A stretch of 64,000 nt of DNA from Woeseiaceae bacterium (GCA_021773115.1 JAJFKS010000033.1:1-64000), one strand, 5' to 3'. Shown: positions 25,973-35,842, numbered from the stretch's first letter. Program-made: numbers and translations. Notes: generated by a model from the letters alone, not told the origin.

Positions 25973-27214
25973 ATGAGCAAGAAATCGAGACTGCACATTC
26001 CGGCACCGAACGCCCGACCCGGCGACAAGCCGGATTTCAGTTACCTCGACCTTTCCCCGGCAGGCAGCGTTGACAAACCGGCGATCGATACACGCCCTCG
26101 TAATCTCGAACACCTGGCAAGCGGACTTGTCCGCGTGCTCGATGACGATCATTCGGCGAAAGGTCCGTGGAACCCGAACTTCGATGCAACCCAACTCCAG
26201 GTCGGATTGCGCTGGATGCTTTTGAACCGGGTATTCGACGAACGCATGTGGCAAATCCAGCGGCAGGGTCGAATCTCTTTTTACATGCAGGCAACCGGCG
26301 AAGAAGCGGTCGCTATTGCCCAGGCGATGGCACTGCGCCCGGGCGACATGTGCTTCCCCTCGTATCGCAGCCAGGGCCTGTTCATGTATCGCGGCGTCAA
26401 ACTGGTCGACATGATGTGCCAGTGCCTGTCGAACACGCGCGACATGTGCCAGGGCAGGCAACTGCCGATCATGTATCACAGCAAAAGCGGCAACGTATTT
26501 TCGATTTCCGGCAATCTCGGCACGCAATACCCGCACGCGGTCGGCTGGGCAATGGCATCTGCGATCAAGGGCGAAGACCACATCGCCGCGTCCTGGGTCG
26601 GTGATGGCAGTACCGCCGAGTCAGACTTCCACCATGCATTGACCTTTGCTGCGGTATACCAGGCGCCGGTCATCTTGAATGTTGTGAACAACCAGTGGGC
26701 GATCTCGACGTTCCAGGGCACCGCCGGTGGCGAACAGCGACCGTTCGCCGCGCGTGGACTTGGCCTTGGCATTCCCGGCATTCGGGTGGATGGCAACGAC
26801 CTGCTCGCAGTCTATTCGGTCACATTGTGGGCAGCTGAACGCGCTCGCCGCGGCGGCGGACCGACACTAATCGAACTCGTGACCTATCGCGGCGGACCAC
26901 ACTCGACCAGCGACGATCCTTCGAAGTACCGACCAAAAGACGAGTGGGCCGCGTTTCCGCTTGGCGACCCGATCGAACGCCTCAAACAACACATGATTGC
27001 CGAGGGTCACTGGTCGGACGCCAAACACGAAAGCCTGCTCGACGAACTCAAAACTGAAGTGACTGCGGCGTGGAAGGAAGCGCAGCAGTACGGCACAATG
27101 ACCGAGGGTCCGTGGCTGGATCCCGGCACCATGTTCGAAGATGTCTTCGCCGAGATGCCGCGCAATCTCGAGTCGCAGCGGCGACGCATGTACGAAATCG
27201 AGAGGGGCGAATAA
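25973..27214 (+). CDS. bkdA1: Branched-chain 2-oxoacid dehydrogenase E1 alpha subunit
   Basis: 413 residues with GAGGGAG before the ATG. The thiamine diphosphate motif begins at GDGSTAESDFHHAL and runs to VVNNQWAIST. The phosphorylation-loop-like YRGGPHSTSDDPSKYR matches BCKDH alpha subunits. With E1beta it decarboxylates branched-chain 2-oxo acids and transfers the acyl group to the E2 lipoyl arm. The last base overlaps the start of the beta subunit. A roughly 60-residue N-terminal extension precedes the catalytic core, as in pseudomonad BkdA1. Confidence 0.94.
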   Translation: MSKKSRLHIPAPNARPGDKPDFSYLDLSPAGSVDKPAIDTRPRNLEHLASGLVRVLDDDHSAKGPWNPNFDATQLQVGLRWMLLNRVFDERMWQIQRQGRISFYMQATGEEAVAIAQAMALRPGDMCFPSYRSQGLFMYRGVKLVDMMCQCLSNTRDMCQGRQLPIMYHSKSGNVFSISGNLGTQYPHAVGWAMASAIKGEDHIAASWVGDGSTAESDFHHALTFAAVYQAPVILNVVNNQWAISTFQGTAGGEQRPFAARGLGLGIPGIRVDGNDLLAVYSVTLWAAERARRGGGPTLIELVTYRGGPHSTSDDPSKYRPKDEWAAFPLGDPIERLKQHMIAEGHWSDAKHESLLDELKTEVTAAWKEAQQYGTMTEGPWLDPGTMFEDVFAEMPRNLESQRRRMYEIERGE

Positions 27215-28230
27215 TGGCACGCATGAATATGATCGAAGCCATTCGCTCGGCGCACGACGTGATGATGGACAAAGACCCGAGCGTCATCGTGCTTGGTGAA
27301 GACGTCGGTTACTTCGGCGGTGTGTTTCGCTGCACCGACGGACTACAAAGAAAGTTTGGCGAACATCGCGTCATCGATGCACCGATTTCCGAGGGCGGCA
27401 TTATTGGTGCCGCAATCGGCATGGGCGTCAATGGACTGCGGCCTATCGCGGAAATTCAGTTCGCGGACTACATCTACCCGGGTTTCGATCAGATAGTCAG
27501 CGAACTGGCACGCCTGCGTTATCGTTCAAGTGGCGAATTCTTTTCGCCGGTAACTATTCGCACGCCTTGCGGTGGCGGTATCCGCGGCGGTCAAACGCAC
27601 TCGCAATCGCCGGAAGCCATTTTCACTCACGTGACGGGCATCAAGACTGTCATGCCGTCGAACCCTTACGATGCCAAGGGACTTTTGATCAGTGCCATCG
27701 AGTCCGACGATCCAGTGGTGTTTTTCGAACCAAAACGTATTTACAACGGACCGTTTGATGGCGACCCGGAGAAACCGGCAGTTTCCTGGAATTCACATCC
27801 GAAGGGTGAAGTGCCGGAGGGATACTACACAGTGCCGATGGGCCAGGCCGAGATAGCACAGGCCGGTGAGGAATTAACTATCGTCACCTACGGTACGCTG
27901 GTGCACGTTGCGATCGCCGCTTCGAAAGAAACCGGCGTGGATTGTGAAGTGGTGGACGTACGAACGATGGCGCCACTGGATGTCCAGACGCTCGCCGACT
28001 CTGTCCGCAAGACCGGTCGCTGCCTGGTTGCACACGAAGCAACGCGCTTCGGTGGCTTTGGCGCCGAGTTAGTCGCATCAGTACAAAAGGAATGCTTCTA
28101 TCACCTGGAAGCGCCAATCGGCCGCGTTGCGGGTTGGGACACACCCTATCCGCATGCGTTCGAGTGGCAGTATTTTCCAGGCCTGAAGCGCATGTCTGCG
28201 GGCATCCGCAGAGTGATGGAGGCAGAATGA
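27214..28230 (+). CDS. bkdA2: Branched-chain 2-oxoacid dehydrogenase E1 beta subunit
   Basis: 338 residues. ATG 27214 shares a base with the alpha stop (TAATG), and GAGGGG lies upstream. The family blocks are clear: VLGEDVGYFGGVFR, DAPISEGGIIGAAIGMGVNGLRPIAEIQFADYI and RTPCGGGIRGGQTHSQSPE. The C-terminal transketolase domain has VVDVRTMAPLD. It completes the thiamine diphosphate site with E1alpha. ATGA overlap with the E2 gene follows, so the three subunits are translationally coupled. Confidence 0.94.
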   Translation: MARMNMIEAIRSAHDVMMDKDPSVIVLGEDVGYFGGVFRCTDGLQRKFGEHRVIDAPISEGGIIGAAIGMGVNGLRPIAEIQFADYIYPGFDQIVSELARLRYRSSGEFFSPVTIRTPCGGGIRGGQTHSQSPEAIFTHVTGIKTVMPSNPYDAKGLLISAIESDDPVVFFEPKRIYNGPFDGDPEKPAVSWNSHPKGEVPEGYYTVPMGQAEIAQAGEELTIVTYGTLVHVAIAASKETGVDCEVVDVRTMAPLDVQTLADSVRKTGRCLVAHEATRFGGFGAELVASVQKECFYHLEAPIGRVAGWDTPYPHAFEWQYFPGLKRMSAGIRRVMEAE

Positions 28231-29465
28231 GCGTACATATTTTCAAGTTGCCGGACCTCGGTGAAGGTACCGTCGAGTCCGAGATCGGTGAGTGGTTCAT
28301 CAAGGTCGGCGACGTCGTTGAGGAAGAGGCTGTCGTCTGTACGATGATGACCGACAAGGCGGCGGTCGAGCTGGCGTCACCTGTCAGCGGCACAGTGACG
28401 AAGCTGGCCGGTGAACCTGGCGACATTGTCGCAGTCGGTGCGGCACTGGTGACTTTTGAAACTGACAAAGCTGCAGCGAAAGCGAAGCCTGCTGACGCCA
28501 AACCGGGGGTTATCGCCGAGGCACCTGCCGCGGCGGCGGAAGAAGTAGCGCCCGAAGCGAAGGCCGCAACGCCTGCCAGTGATGACCTGCCGACCCGAGT
28601 CATTACCTCTCCCGCGATTCGACGTCGCGCGAAAGAAGCCGGCGTGGATCTCACGCTGGTTCCGGGAACGGGTCCCGGTGGACGAATTCAGCGTCGGGAC
28701 TTCGACAGTTTCCTTAAGGCAAAGGCGAGTGGCATCAGCATTGCGACCGCGGCAACTCCATCAACGGCCGTCAAGGAAATCAAGGTTATCGGCCTGCGGC
28801 GCATCATCGCCGAACGCATGAGCAAATCGAAACAGGAAATTCCCCATTTTGCCTATGTCGAGGAAATCGACATTACGGAACTTGAGGCTCTGCGGAAACA
28901 CCTGAATGCTCGCAAATCCGACGCGAATGAACGACTGACACTGCTGCCGTTCCTGGGGCTTGCATTGATTCGTGCACTAAAGGAATTTCCGCAATGTAAT
29001 TCGACTTACGACAGGGCGCGCAACGTCATTCTGCAGCACGATGCTGTGCACCTGGGTGTTGCGACGCAAACACCGGACGGCTTAAAAGTGCCGGTCGTTA
29101 AACACGCTGAAATACTCGGCATTGATGGCCTCGCAAATGAAATTCGCCGCGTAACGCTGGCAGCACGTGACAACAGTGCCAAGAAAAACGAATTAAGCGG
29201 CTCGACGATTACGATTACAAGCCTCGGAAAGCTGGGCGGAATCGCCTCGACGCCGGTTATTAACCTGCCTGAAGTCGGCATCATCGGCGTCAATCGCGCG
29301 GTCGAACGACCGATGGTTTTCAACGGCCAGATTGCTGTTCGTCTGATGATGAATCTTTCTTCATCATTCGACCATCGCTTTGTCGATGGCTACGATGCCG
29401 CGGCAATGATCCAGCGCATTAAAGAGATGCTCGAGCATCCGGCAACAATTTTCCTGCCAGACTAG
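28227..29465 (+). CDS. bkdB: Dihydrolipoyl acyltransferase E2 of the branched-chain 2-oxoacid dehydrogenase
   Basis: 412 residues. A single lipoyl domain (1-80) has the attachment lysine K44 in MMTDKAAVE. An Ala/Pro/Glu-rich linker leads to a peripheral-subunit-binding domain (about 120-160; SPAIRRRAKEAGVDL...GPGGRIQRRDF), then the acyltransferase core (about 185-412) ending with SFDHRFVDG, which holds the catalytic H383 and D387. It transfers branched acyl groups to CoA and forms the core of the complex. The E3 lipoamide dehydrogenase is not in this window, so the complex must use one encoded elsewhere. Confidence 0.94.
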   Translation: MSVHIFKLPDLGEGTVESEIGEWFIKVGDVVEEEAVVCTMMTDKAAVELASPVSGTVTKLAGEPGDIVAVGAALVTFETDKAAAKAKPADAKPGVIAEAPAAAAEEVAPEAKAATPASDDLPTRVITSPAIRRRAKEAGVDLTLVPGTGPGGRIQRRDFDSFLKAKASGISIATAATPSTAVKEIKVIGLRRIIAERMSKSKQEIPHFAYVEEIDITELEALRKHLNARKSDANERLTLLPFLGLALIRALKEFPQCNSTYDRARNVILQHDAVHLGVATQTPDGLKVPVVKHAEILGIDGLANEIRRVTLAARDNSAKKNELSGSTITITSLGKLGGIASTPVINLPEVGIIGVNRAVERPMVFNGQIAVRLMMNLSSSFDHRFVDGYDAAAMIQRIKEMLEHPATIFLPD

Positions 29466-29529
29466 GATCGGACTTCGGTCTGTGTAAACTATCCCGGATA
29501 GGTGCCCGACGGCACGCCGGAACGTTTTC

Positions 29530-30558
29530 ATGCAGATCACGACAGTCAACCTTGAAGCACCTTACCTGTTATATCTGGGCGATTGCCCGGACATGCATCA
29601 TGCCAAAACAGGGGCTGGGATCGCCTACTGGCGGCCCGAACGTTGCGCTGGCCAGATGTGCTTGCCGGGCTGTCCGGTCGATCTCGGGTTGGCGGAAATG
29701 AGTATCCAGGACGCTATTGATGCCGGTGTGCGCACCGTGGTCGTTGGCGTTGCGCCGATGGGTGGACGTATCCCTGCACAATGGCTGCCGCAACTTTGCG
29801 AACTCGCCGAAGCCGGTATCAATGTCGCTGCGGGACTGCATACCAGGCTCAATAGCCTGCCGCCGCTCGTGGCTGCCGCGACCAAAGGCAAAGCGACATT
29901 AACAGACGCGCGAGTCCCGCCTGCCGACCTGCCAGTGGGCACCGGCCGACTTCGAACGGGTAAACGTGTGTTAATGGTCGGAACGGACTGCGCCGTCGGC
30001 AAGAAATACAGCGCGCTCGCCCTGCATCGGGAACTCGAACGACGCGATATCAAATCCAGTTTTCGTGCGACCGGCCAGACGGGAATTATGATCGCCGGTG
30101 AAGGCATCCCGATTGACGCCGTGGTCGCCGATTTCATATCCGGTGCTGCGGAAGTCTTGTCACCCGACAACGTTGACGATCATTGGGATGTCATTGAGGG
30201 CCAGGGTTCCTTGCTGAATCCGAGCTACTCCGGTGTCAGCCTGGGCCTGCTGCATGGTTCGCAGCCGAACGCTATCGTCCTGTGTCATGATGTCGCACGC
30301 CTTAAAATTGATGAGTCCGGTGGCGATTATCCGATACCGGAACTTGATGAAGTGATCGATGACGTATTGCGTATGGCCCGGCGCATACGACACGATTGTT
30401 TTTGTGCCGGGCTTAGCGTCAATACATCATCCTTGTCAGACTTCGATCGCGACAATTACCTGTCCAAAATGCAAGATCACCTCGGCATCCCGTGCGTTGA
30501 CCCGATTGCCATCGGTATGACGCCGATTGCCAATTTCCTGTTGAAGTACACCTCATGA
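29530..30558 (+). CDS. dgcN: DUF1611 protein, DgcN-like (D-glutamate N-acetyltransferase)
   Basis: 342 residues. The N-terminal half (about 1-130) is a Rossmann-like region with PMGGRIP. The C-terminal half has a P-loop-like segment (VGTDCAVGKKYSA, about 150-162) and EGQGSLLNPSYSG. This is DUF1611, recently described as DgcN, which acetylates D-glutamate in marine proteobacteria. The partner DgcA then racemises N-acetyl-D-glutamate to the L form. The next gene is an enolase-superfamily epimerase with ATGA overlap, exactly that pairing. It lies 64 bp after the E2 gene; a small TTCG-loop hairpin (29469-29482) lies between, so it may or may not share the bkd transcript. Confidence 0.85.
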   Translation: MQITTVNLEAPYLLYLGDCPDMHHAKTGAGIAYWRPERCAGQMCLPGCPVDLGLAEMSIQDAIDAGVRTVVVGVAPMGGRIPAQWLPQLCELAEAGINVAAGLHTRLNSLPPLVAAATKGKATLTDARVPPADLPVGTGRLRTGKRVLMVGTDCAVGKKYSALALHRELERRDIKSSFRATGQTGIMIAGEGIPIDAVVADFISGAAEVLSPDNVDDHWDVIEGQGSLLNPSYSGVSLGLLHGSQPNAIVLCHDVARLKIDESGGDYPIPELDEVIDDVLRMARRIRHDCFCAGLSVNTSSLSDFDRDNYLSKMQDHLGIPCVDPIAIGMTPIANFLLKYTS

Positions 30559-31541
30559 ATTGCTCGCTTTCAATTCGCCTCGAATCCTGGCCAACCAAGC
30601 TGCCGTTTCGAATCTCGAATCATGTCTGGAGCGAATTCCCCTGTCTGGTCTGTGAAATTGAAGCAGGCGGAATCGTTGGCCGTGGAGAAGGTATGGGCGT
30701 TTACTACCTTGGCGAATCCGTTGAGTCGATGGCCGATCAGATCCGGTCGGTGAGCCGCGAAATTGAAGTCGGCGCAGACCGCCGGCGACTGCTTGAACTG
30801 TTGCCACCCGGCGGCGCACGCTTTGCCGTGGATTCTGCGCTGTGGGACCTGCAGGCGCAGCACACAGGCGTCAGCGCCTGGCGGGCTGCGGGAGTCGAAG
30901 CACGGCCGGTCGAGACCGTTTTCACGATTGGTCTCGAGGATGAACCTGCGGATATGGCCGCCAAGGCGCTCGCGGCAAATGACATCACACTGTTTAAAGT
31001 GAAGTTGAGTAACGACCGTCCGGTCGAGCGAATCGAGGCAATTCGCACTGCACGACCCGACTCCCGGCTCGTCGTTGACGTCAATCAGGATTGGACGTTC
31101 GCAGAACTTGCCGAGTACGTTTCGCCATTGCAGAAGCTCGGCGTTTTAATGCTGGAACAACCGCTGGCGCGCGGTGCAGACGAGGCGCTGGACGGCTTCG
31201 AATCTGCGATTCCGTTGTGTGCCGACGAATCCTGCCAGCACCTCGGCGAACTGAACAATGTCCTGGGTCGCTATCAGATGCTCAACATCAAATTGGACAA
31301 ATGCGGTGGACTGACCCACGGACTGGAACTGGCCGCAGCAGCCGGCAAGCAAGGCCTGTCATTAATGGTCGGCTGCATGGGCGGCACCTCGCTGTCGATG
31401 GCACCATCGCATGTCGTTGCGCAGCAATGCCGGTTTGTTGATATCGACGGGCCATTACTGGCAAAGAAAGATCGAGAGGGCGGACTGGTGTACGACCACG
31501 GCACTGTGTCCCTCCCACCGTCACGCTTCTGGGGCACCTGA
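30555..31541 (+). CDS. dgcA: Enolase-superfamily racemase/epimerase, DgcA-like
   Basis: 328 residues. The ATG overlaps the dgcN stop. A capping domain is followed by a TIM barrel with KVK (148-150), metal ligands D175 (VVDVNQDW), E201 (LEQPL) and D224 (CADES), and K246 in NIKLDK. The two lysines on opposite faces fit 1,1-proton transfer. The fold is the dipeptide epimerase type; in the DgcN/DgcA context the likely substrate is N-acetyl-D-glutamate. A true L-Ala-D/L-Glu epimerase of peptidoglycan recycling is the alternative. Convergent with the DUF5916 gene 21 bp downstream. Confidence 0.86.
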   Translation: MNCSLSIRLESWPTKLPFRISNHVWSEFPCLVCEIEAGGIVGRGEGMGVYYLGESVESMADQIRSVSREIEVGADRRRLLELLPPGGARFAVDSALWDLQAQHTGVSAWRAAGVEARPVETVFTIGLEDEPADMAAKALAANDITLFKVKLSNDRPVERIEAIRTARPDSRLVVDVNQDWTFAELAEYVSPLQKLGVLMLEQPLARGADEALDGFESAIPLCADESCQHLGELNNVLGRYQMLNIKLDKCGGLTHGLELAAAAGKQGLSLMVGCMGGTSLSMAPSHVVAQQCRFVDIDGPLLAKKDREGGLVYDHGTVSLPPSRFWGT

Positions 31542-31562
31542 TCGGCGCGCGGAGTATCGTCG

Positions 31563-33713
31563 TTAATAACGAAACGTATACGACAACTTGAGATTGATAT
31601 CGCTTTGCGTGCTGGAGAAATCATTTGAAGGACTCACTGCGCCACCGTGATTCAAGACCAGCACCATTTCCTTGCCGGCCTCGGGAATGAATCGAAGTCG
31701 ACTGTTCAAGCCGAAAGCATCACTGGTGTTGTCGTATTGCATGAAATTGCTCCACGACCATTTCGAGTTGAAGGCGAGATCCGCACGGAGACTGGCTAGG
31801 TGCGAGGTGAAATGGCCACTGGGCAAGTCGACGACATTTTCGGTAAAGCTGACACCGAGAAATAGATACGCTGATTGACGCCACTGCAGTTCGACAAATT
31901 TTTCGAGTCGGTCGCCACCAAAGAAGCCACCGTTCTGAACCGACAGTACCAGGCGGAGTGGCCGTTGCATGCCAGTCGCGACCTCGCCGCGTACTCGATT
32001 GAACTGGTACTCACCGGCTGGGATATTCAGTCGATTGAAGAGCAGAAAATCGTTCTTCACCAGCTCTTTGCTACTCTGAAAGTCGATGAAATAGAAATCG
32101 TCGGTATGAGCGTACAAGCTCGGCCGAAAGCTGAGCCGTTGGGAGACGGTGTCGCCCTTCATATCGGTCACCTGCGACGCGTCCACCCGCGCATCGATTG
32201 TCCGCCATCGACCCGCCTTCGGCCGATGGCGATAACGTGCACCGGTCTCGACAAGACGAATCCCGGTGCGGTTAACGAAGCCCAGTGCAGGATTGAAGTT
32301 CTCTTCGATGTATTGTCCACCCGCGTAAACCTGAAGCTTGTCGCTCGGGATCTCAACCTGAGCACCAAGTGCCTGGTTGTCTCCGGAAAGTCCCGCTGAG
32401 CTGCTCTGCTGCGCCCACAGCTTTGCCGTCAGAATTTCGCCGAACGGGCCATCGCTGTCCCGATACAGAAAGTCCACGCCCAATACGCTGTTCGAATCGT
32501 TCGAGGTCGGGTTGCCGTTTGTCATGATAAATCCGACCGCCGACTCGTCGAGAATATTGTACGAACCTCTCGCGACAAGCAGGTCCTGCGCATCGACTCC
32601 GGCAGCAGCCTCCTGCCGGATCGCCAATGTGCCAAGGCTGAAATTGCCGACGCGGCCGGTCAGTTTCACACCGCCGTCGATACCCACCGCCTCACCGTTT
32701 GCCGACAGCCCGATTTTTCGGGAAAAGAACGGTCGCCCGTTGGTGTCGATGTTGCCGAATTCGAAGATTCCGGCATCCTGCAGGAAGAAATCCCGCTTCT
32801 CCGGAAAGAACAATGAGAAGCGATCCAGTGCAACTTGCTGTTCGTCGACTTCCGCGGTCGAGAAGTCCGTGTTGAGCGTAAAGGTCGCGGAAAGTGATGG
32901 TGTAATTCGATAGCGGATGTCGACGGATGGTTCGAAGCTCGATCGGCTATCGCCGAGAACCAGGTCCCTTTGTTGGCCGACATTTATCGACGGGACGATA
33001 TCGAGCCCGAGGCCCTGCTCGATATCCTGGATACCACGGACTTCACCACTATAGGCCGGCCAGTCCTGACGTTCATGCGAAGACCAAAGCGCGAACTCCT
33101 GCTTGCGAACGATACCGCGGCCGAAGTTGATTCCCCAGGTGTCCGAGTTGGGTGAGAATGAGATCGACTTGAACGGTATTGCGATTTCGGTTGCCCAACC
33201 GTTCTCATGTCTGGCCGACTCGGCGACCCAAATCGTGGCCCACTCTTCGATAAACCGCGCATTGTTTTCACGCAGCGCCTCGCGACGGACACCATTGGCG
33301 TTTACCTGAAAGAAATAGTCGTTGCGTTTGTTATTGAAGCTGTCGAGCATCACGTAAAAGCGATCGTCCGAGAAAAACATCTTCCCTTGCACCATTTGTG
33401 TCGCACGAATCTTTTCAGGGCTGCTGTCTCGCATATCAGCTCCGATATACAAGAACTCATCATCGTAAGTCACCCGGACGATCGTTACCTCGCTTGGTAC
33501 TGCCCCATCCGTTGGTGTCGTCTGGTGAAAGTCGTCCACAAATGCGGCGCTTTCCCAGGCAACATCGTCAAGGCGACCATCAATTACCGGTTTTGATGTC
33601 GTGCGAAATATCTCGAAGGACTTGCGCTCGCCATTGATCGAGTAGACAGCGGCCGCTTCAGAAGCAAATAACAACAGCGCTGTTGCTGCGAGTACTCGAG
33701 TGATTCGGAACAT
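31563..33713 (-). CDS. DUF5916 protein: CBM9-like domain plus outer-membrane barrel
   Basis: 716 residues. A signal peptide ends at Ala-Ala-Ala-Val. A carbohydrate-binding-family-9-like domain (about 35-230; KPVIDGRLDDVAWESAA, then FLYIGADMRD) is followed by a long C-terminal beta barrel (about 250-716; FFPEKRDFFLQDAGIFEFG near its start), ending in Phe-Arg-Tyr. Such proteins are common in marine bacteria, are predicted to sit in the outer membrane, and have no firm function. A GGGGAG ribosome-binding site precedes the ATG. The LytTR regulator gene lies 88 bp upstream in the same direction, so co-transcription is possible. Confidence 0.85.
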   Translation of the reverse strand: MFRITRVLAATALLLFASEAAAVYSINGERKSFEIFRTTSKPVIDGRLDDVAWESAAFVDDFHQTTPTDGAVPSEVTIVRVTYDDEFLYIGADMRDSSPEKIRATQMVQGKMFFSDDRFYVMLDSFNNKRNDYFFQVNANGVRREALRENNARFIEEWATIWVAESARHENGWATEIAIPFKSISFSPNSDTWGINFGRGIVRKQEFALWSSHERQDWPAYSGEVRGIQDIEQGLGLDIVPSINVGQQRDLVLGDSRSSFEPSVDIRYRITPSLSATFTLNTDFSTAEVDEQQVALDRFSLFFPEKRDFFLQDAGIFEFGNIDTNGRPFFSRKIGLSANGEAVGIDGGVKLTGRVGNFSLGTLAIRQEAAAGVDAQDLLVARGSYNILDESAVGFIMTNGNPTSNDSNSVLGVDFLYRDSDGPFGEILTAKLWAQQSSSAGLSGDNQALGAQVEIPSDKLQVYAGGQYIEENFNPALGFVNRTGIRLVETGARYRHRPKAGRWRTIDARVDASQVTDMKGDTVSQRLSFRPSLYAHTDDFYFIDFQSSKELVKNDFLLFNRLNIPAGEYQFNRVRGEVATGMQRPLRLVLSVQNGGFFGGDRLEKFVELQWRQSAYLFLGVSFTENVVDLPSGHFTSHLASLRADLAFNSKWSWSNFMQYDNTSDAFGLNSRLRFIPEAGKEMVLVLNHGGAVSPSNDFSSTQSDINLKLSYTFRY

Positions 33714-33801
33714 GCCGCTCTCCCCGTGGCACAGATGTAATACTGCTTAGAGGGGAGTAAAATTTGTTTGGTTGCGAGGCTTTCGGCGAAGCGTGCGCGA
33801 A

Positions 33802-34608
33802 TCAGGATGAACGGTGCGCGATTCGCTCAATATTGCCTTTGTATTTGCGGCTGAGCTTCAGCTCAGTTTTGCCACCGAGGTTCAAAAAATACTCGCCATT
33901 GCGGTGCGGCCGCATTGACCTGACCCGGTGCCGATTGACAATCGCCGAGCGATGCACACGTACAAAAACCTCCGGATTCAGGACATCCTCCAGTTTCTTC
34001 ATGGTGCCGCGCAAGATATGGGTATCGCCCTTTGAATGGACGCACATGTAATCGCCGGCCGCGTCAATCCAGTCGATAGCATCAACATCAATGCAGGTCG
34101 TCTCTGCACCGTCGCGAATGGCGAGTCGAGTTGGATATCTGACGCCAGTTTCGGACGCTACCAGCGCTTCTTCAAGTGACATTTCCTGACCGGTCAACTC
34201 ACAAATGATTCGTAGCAGTTTTGACCGATGTTGCAGCGCGTCTTTCTCGTTGCAATCCTTGCGTGCTCGTTCAATCGCCTCGGCCAGACGATCATCGTTA
34301 ATCGGCTTCAACAGGTAGTCGAGAGCATTAGCCTCAAATGCCCGAAGTGCGAACTCGTCGTAAGCGGTGACAAAAATTACCGCAGGCATGTTGCTGGTTG
34401 ACATGCTCATCAAGACATCAAATCCGTTCATGCCCGGCATTTGCACATCGAGAAACATCAGGTCCGGCGAATGCAATTGCACGGCTTGAAGCGCTTCGCG
34501 CCCGTTACGGCTCTGTGCACAGATTTCGATATCAGGAAATTTTGAGAGGCGAATCTCAAGTCCGCGTCGCGCCAGCGCTTCATCATCTACGATCAGTGCT
34601 TTCAGCAT
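33802..34608 (-). CDS. LytTR-family response regulator
   Basis: 268 residues from ATG 34608. A receiver domain (1-125) has acidic D8/D9, phospho-acceptor D54 in MFLDVQMPGMNG and the conserved Thr-Ala-Tyr and Lys-Pro of output helices. A LytTR DNA-binding domain (about 165-268) has the WIDAAGDYMCVHS start and FVRVHRSAIVN core. The gene overlaps the end of the histidine kinase gene by 26 bp. It likely binds direct repeats upstream of the divergent HlyD/ABC operon and possibly the DUF5916 gene. Confidence 0.93.
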   Translation of the reverse strand: MLKALIVDDEALARRGLEIRLSKFPDIEICAQSRNGREALQAVQLHSPDLMFLDVQMPGMNGFDVLMSMSTSNMPAVIFVTAYDEFALRAFEANALDYLLKPINDDRLAEAIERARKDCNEKDALQHRSKLLRIICELTGQEMSLEEALVASETGVRYPTRLAIRDGAETTCIDVDAIDWIDAAGDYMCVHSKGDTHILRGTMKKLEDVLNPEVFVRVHRSAIVNRHRVRSMRPHRNGEYFLNLGGKTELKLSRKYKGNIERIAHRSS

Positions 34609-35677
34609 CTTCTTCCTCAAACGGCAGGTTGATTGTGATCGCAAGACCCTTTGGCTCGTTCGGTGCCAACGCAAACGCTTGCTTGTCACCGTAGAGTTGC
34701 AACAGGCGTTCCCGTGTGTTTTTCAAGCCAACGCCACTCGACTTGTGATCGCTTTTGCAATTGCCAAGACCCGGCCCGGTGTCTGATACCTGCATGACCA
34801 GCACGCCGCGCTGCACCCGAGCTGAGATTCGAAGCGTTCCGCCCTCTTCACTGGGCGAGATCGCGTACTTGATTGCATTTTCAATCAATGGCTGCAGGAT
34901 CAAACTCGGTACCAGCGCCTTCTCGGCCGGGCTTTCAATTTGCTTCTCGATTACAAGACGATCGCCAAAGCGAACCTTTTCAATTTCGAGATAAAGATCC
35001 AGTGCATCAAGTTCGGAGCCCAGCGTCACCTGGCTCATCGGATCGTTGTCCAGCGTATAGCGCAGGAAATCGCTCAGCCGGCTGACGGCTTTGTTTGCTG
35101 TGTCATTCGCGCCATCCAGGATGAGCGTCGAAATCGCGTTCAGGGTATTGAACAGAAAATGTGGATTCAACTGGTAGCGCAACATCTTGAGCTGCGCCTG
35201 GTGGGCCGCCGACGTGGCTTTCAGTGTTTGCTCGGTCTGCTCCTGCAAGGTCTGGTAGTAGCGAATTCCAAAGTACAGGCCGCTCCAGCACAGCAAAATA
35301 TAAAACGAGCCCATGACGCCACCGACGTAATCCATCAGGTGCTCAGGCTGCCAGCTGCTTTTTACCCAGTCGTAATAAAGAATATTCTGCAGCCATCGCC
35401 AGCCCAGCCCCAGGATGTAACAGGCGAGCGTTATGACCGTTGCCAGTGTCAGCAGGGAACGCGTCCAAAGTACCCGGAATAGATAACGCATGGGAAGCGT
35501 CAGGAGGAATCCACTCACAGCCGTCGCCGCGATCACGGCGAAATAGGATTCAGGCTTTTCGTGCGCAAACGCGCCGAGCCAGGCCGTCAACGTATACCCC
35601 GTCCAGCCGCCAATATTAAGAACCCAGAACAGGCGCCCCCTGTCCCGGATGAGATAGTCAATATCCAAGATTGTCAT
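34583..35677 (-). CDS. LytS/YehU-type sensor histidine kinase
   Basis: 364 residues from ATG 35677; an in-frame extension to 35863 would overlap the divergent gene and add no signal. Four membrane helices (about 17-35, 46-64, 72-98, 115-138) lead into a coiled stretch and a His_kinase domain with H173 in LNPHFLFN. The ATPase domain has LQPLIENAIKYA, VSDTGPGL and GVGLKNTRERL. The membrane sensor has no periplasmic domain of note, so the signal may be sensed within the membrane. It is the cognate partner of the downstream LytTR regulator. Confidence 0.93.
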   Translation of the reverse strand: MTILDIDYLIRDRGRLFWVLNIGGWTGYTLTAWLGAFAHEKPESYFAVIAATAVSGFLLTLPMRYLFRVLWTRSLLTLATVITLACYILGLGWRWLQNILYYDWVKSSWQPEHLMDYVGGVMGSFYILLCWSGLYFGIRYYQTLQEQTEQTLKATSAAHQAQLKMLRYQLNPHFLFNTLNAISTLILDGANDTANKAVSRLSDFLRYTLDNDPMSQVTLGSELDALDLYLEIEKVRFGDRLVIEKQIESPAEKALVPSLILQPLIENAIKYAISPSEEGGTLRISARVQRGVLVMQVSDTGPGLGNCKSDHKSSGVGLKNTRERLLQLYGDKQAFALAPNEPKGLAITINLPFEEEDAESTDRR

Positions 35678-35842
35678 TCCAGTCCTTGTGCAGTCGATTA
35701 TAGAGGCCCGGCGCTTCACACACACACGCTTCGACGCACCTGCGGCACCGGTTGTCGACATTGAATGCCTTGCCATAGCGTTCAAACGATTTCCAGCCTC
35801 CATGCATCTAAGTGAATATGCGGCCTCGAACGAGCGATTCGC

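Noticed and set aside
29469..29482. TTCG-loop hairpin between the E2 and dgcN genes as a terminator
   Set aside because: Only a 5-bp stem with a G-T pair and no T run; too weak to call.
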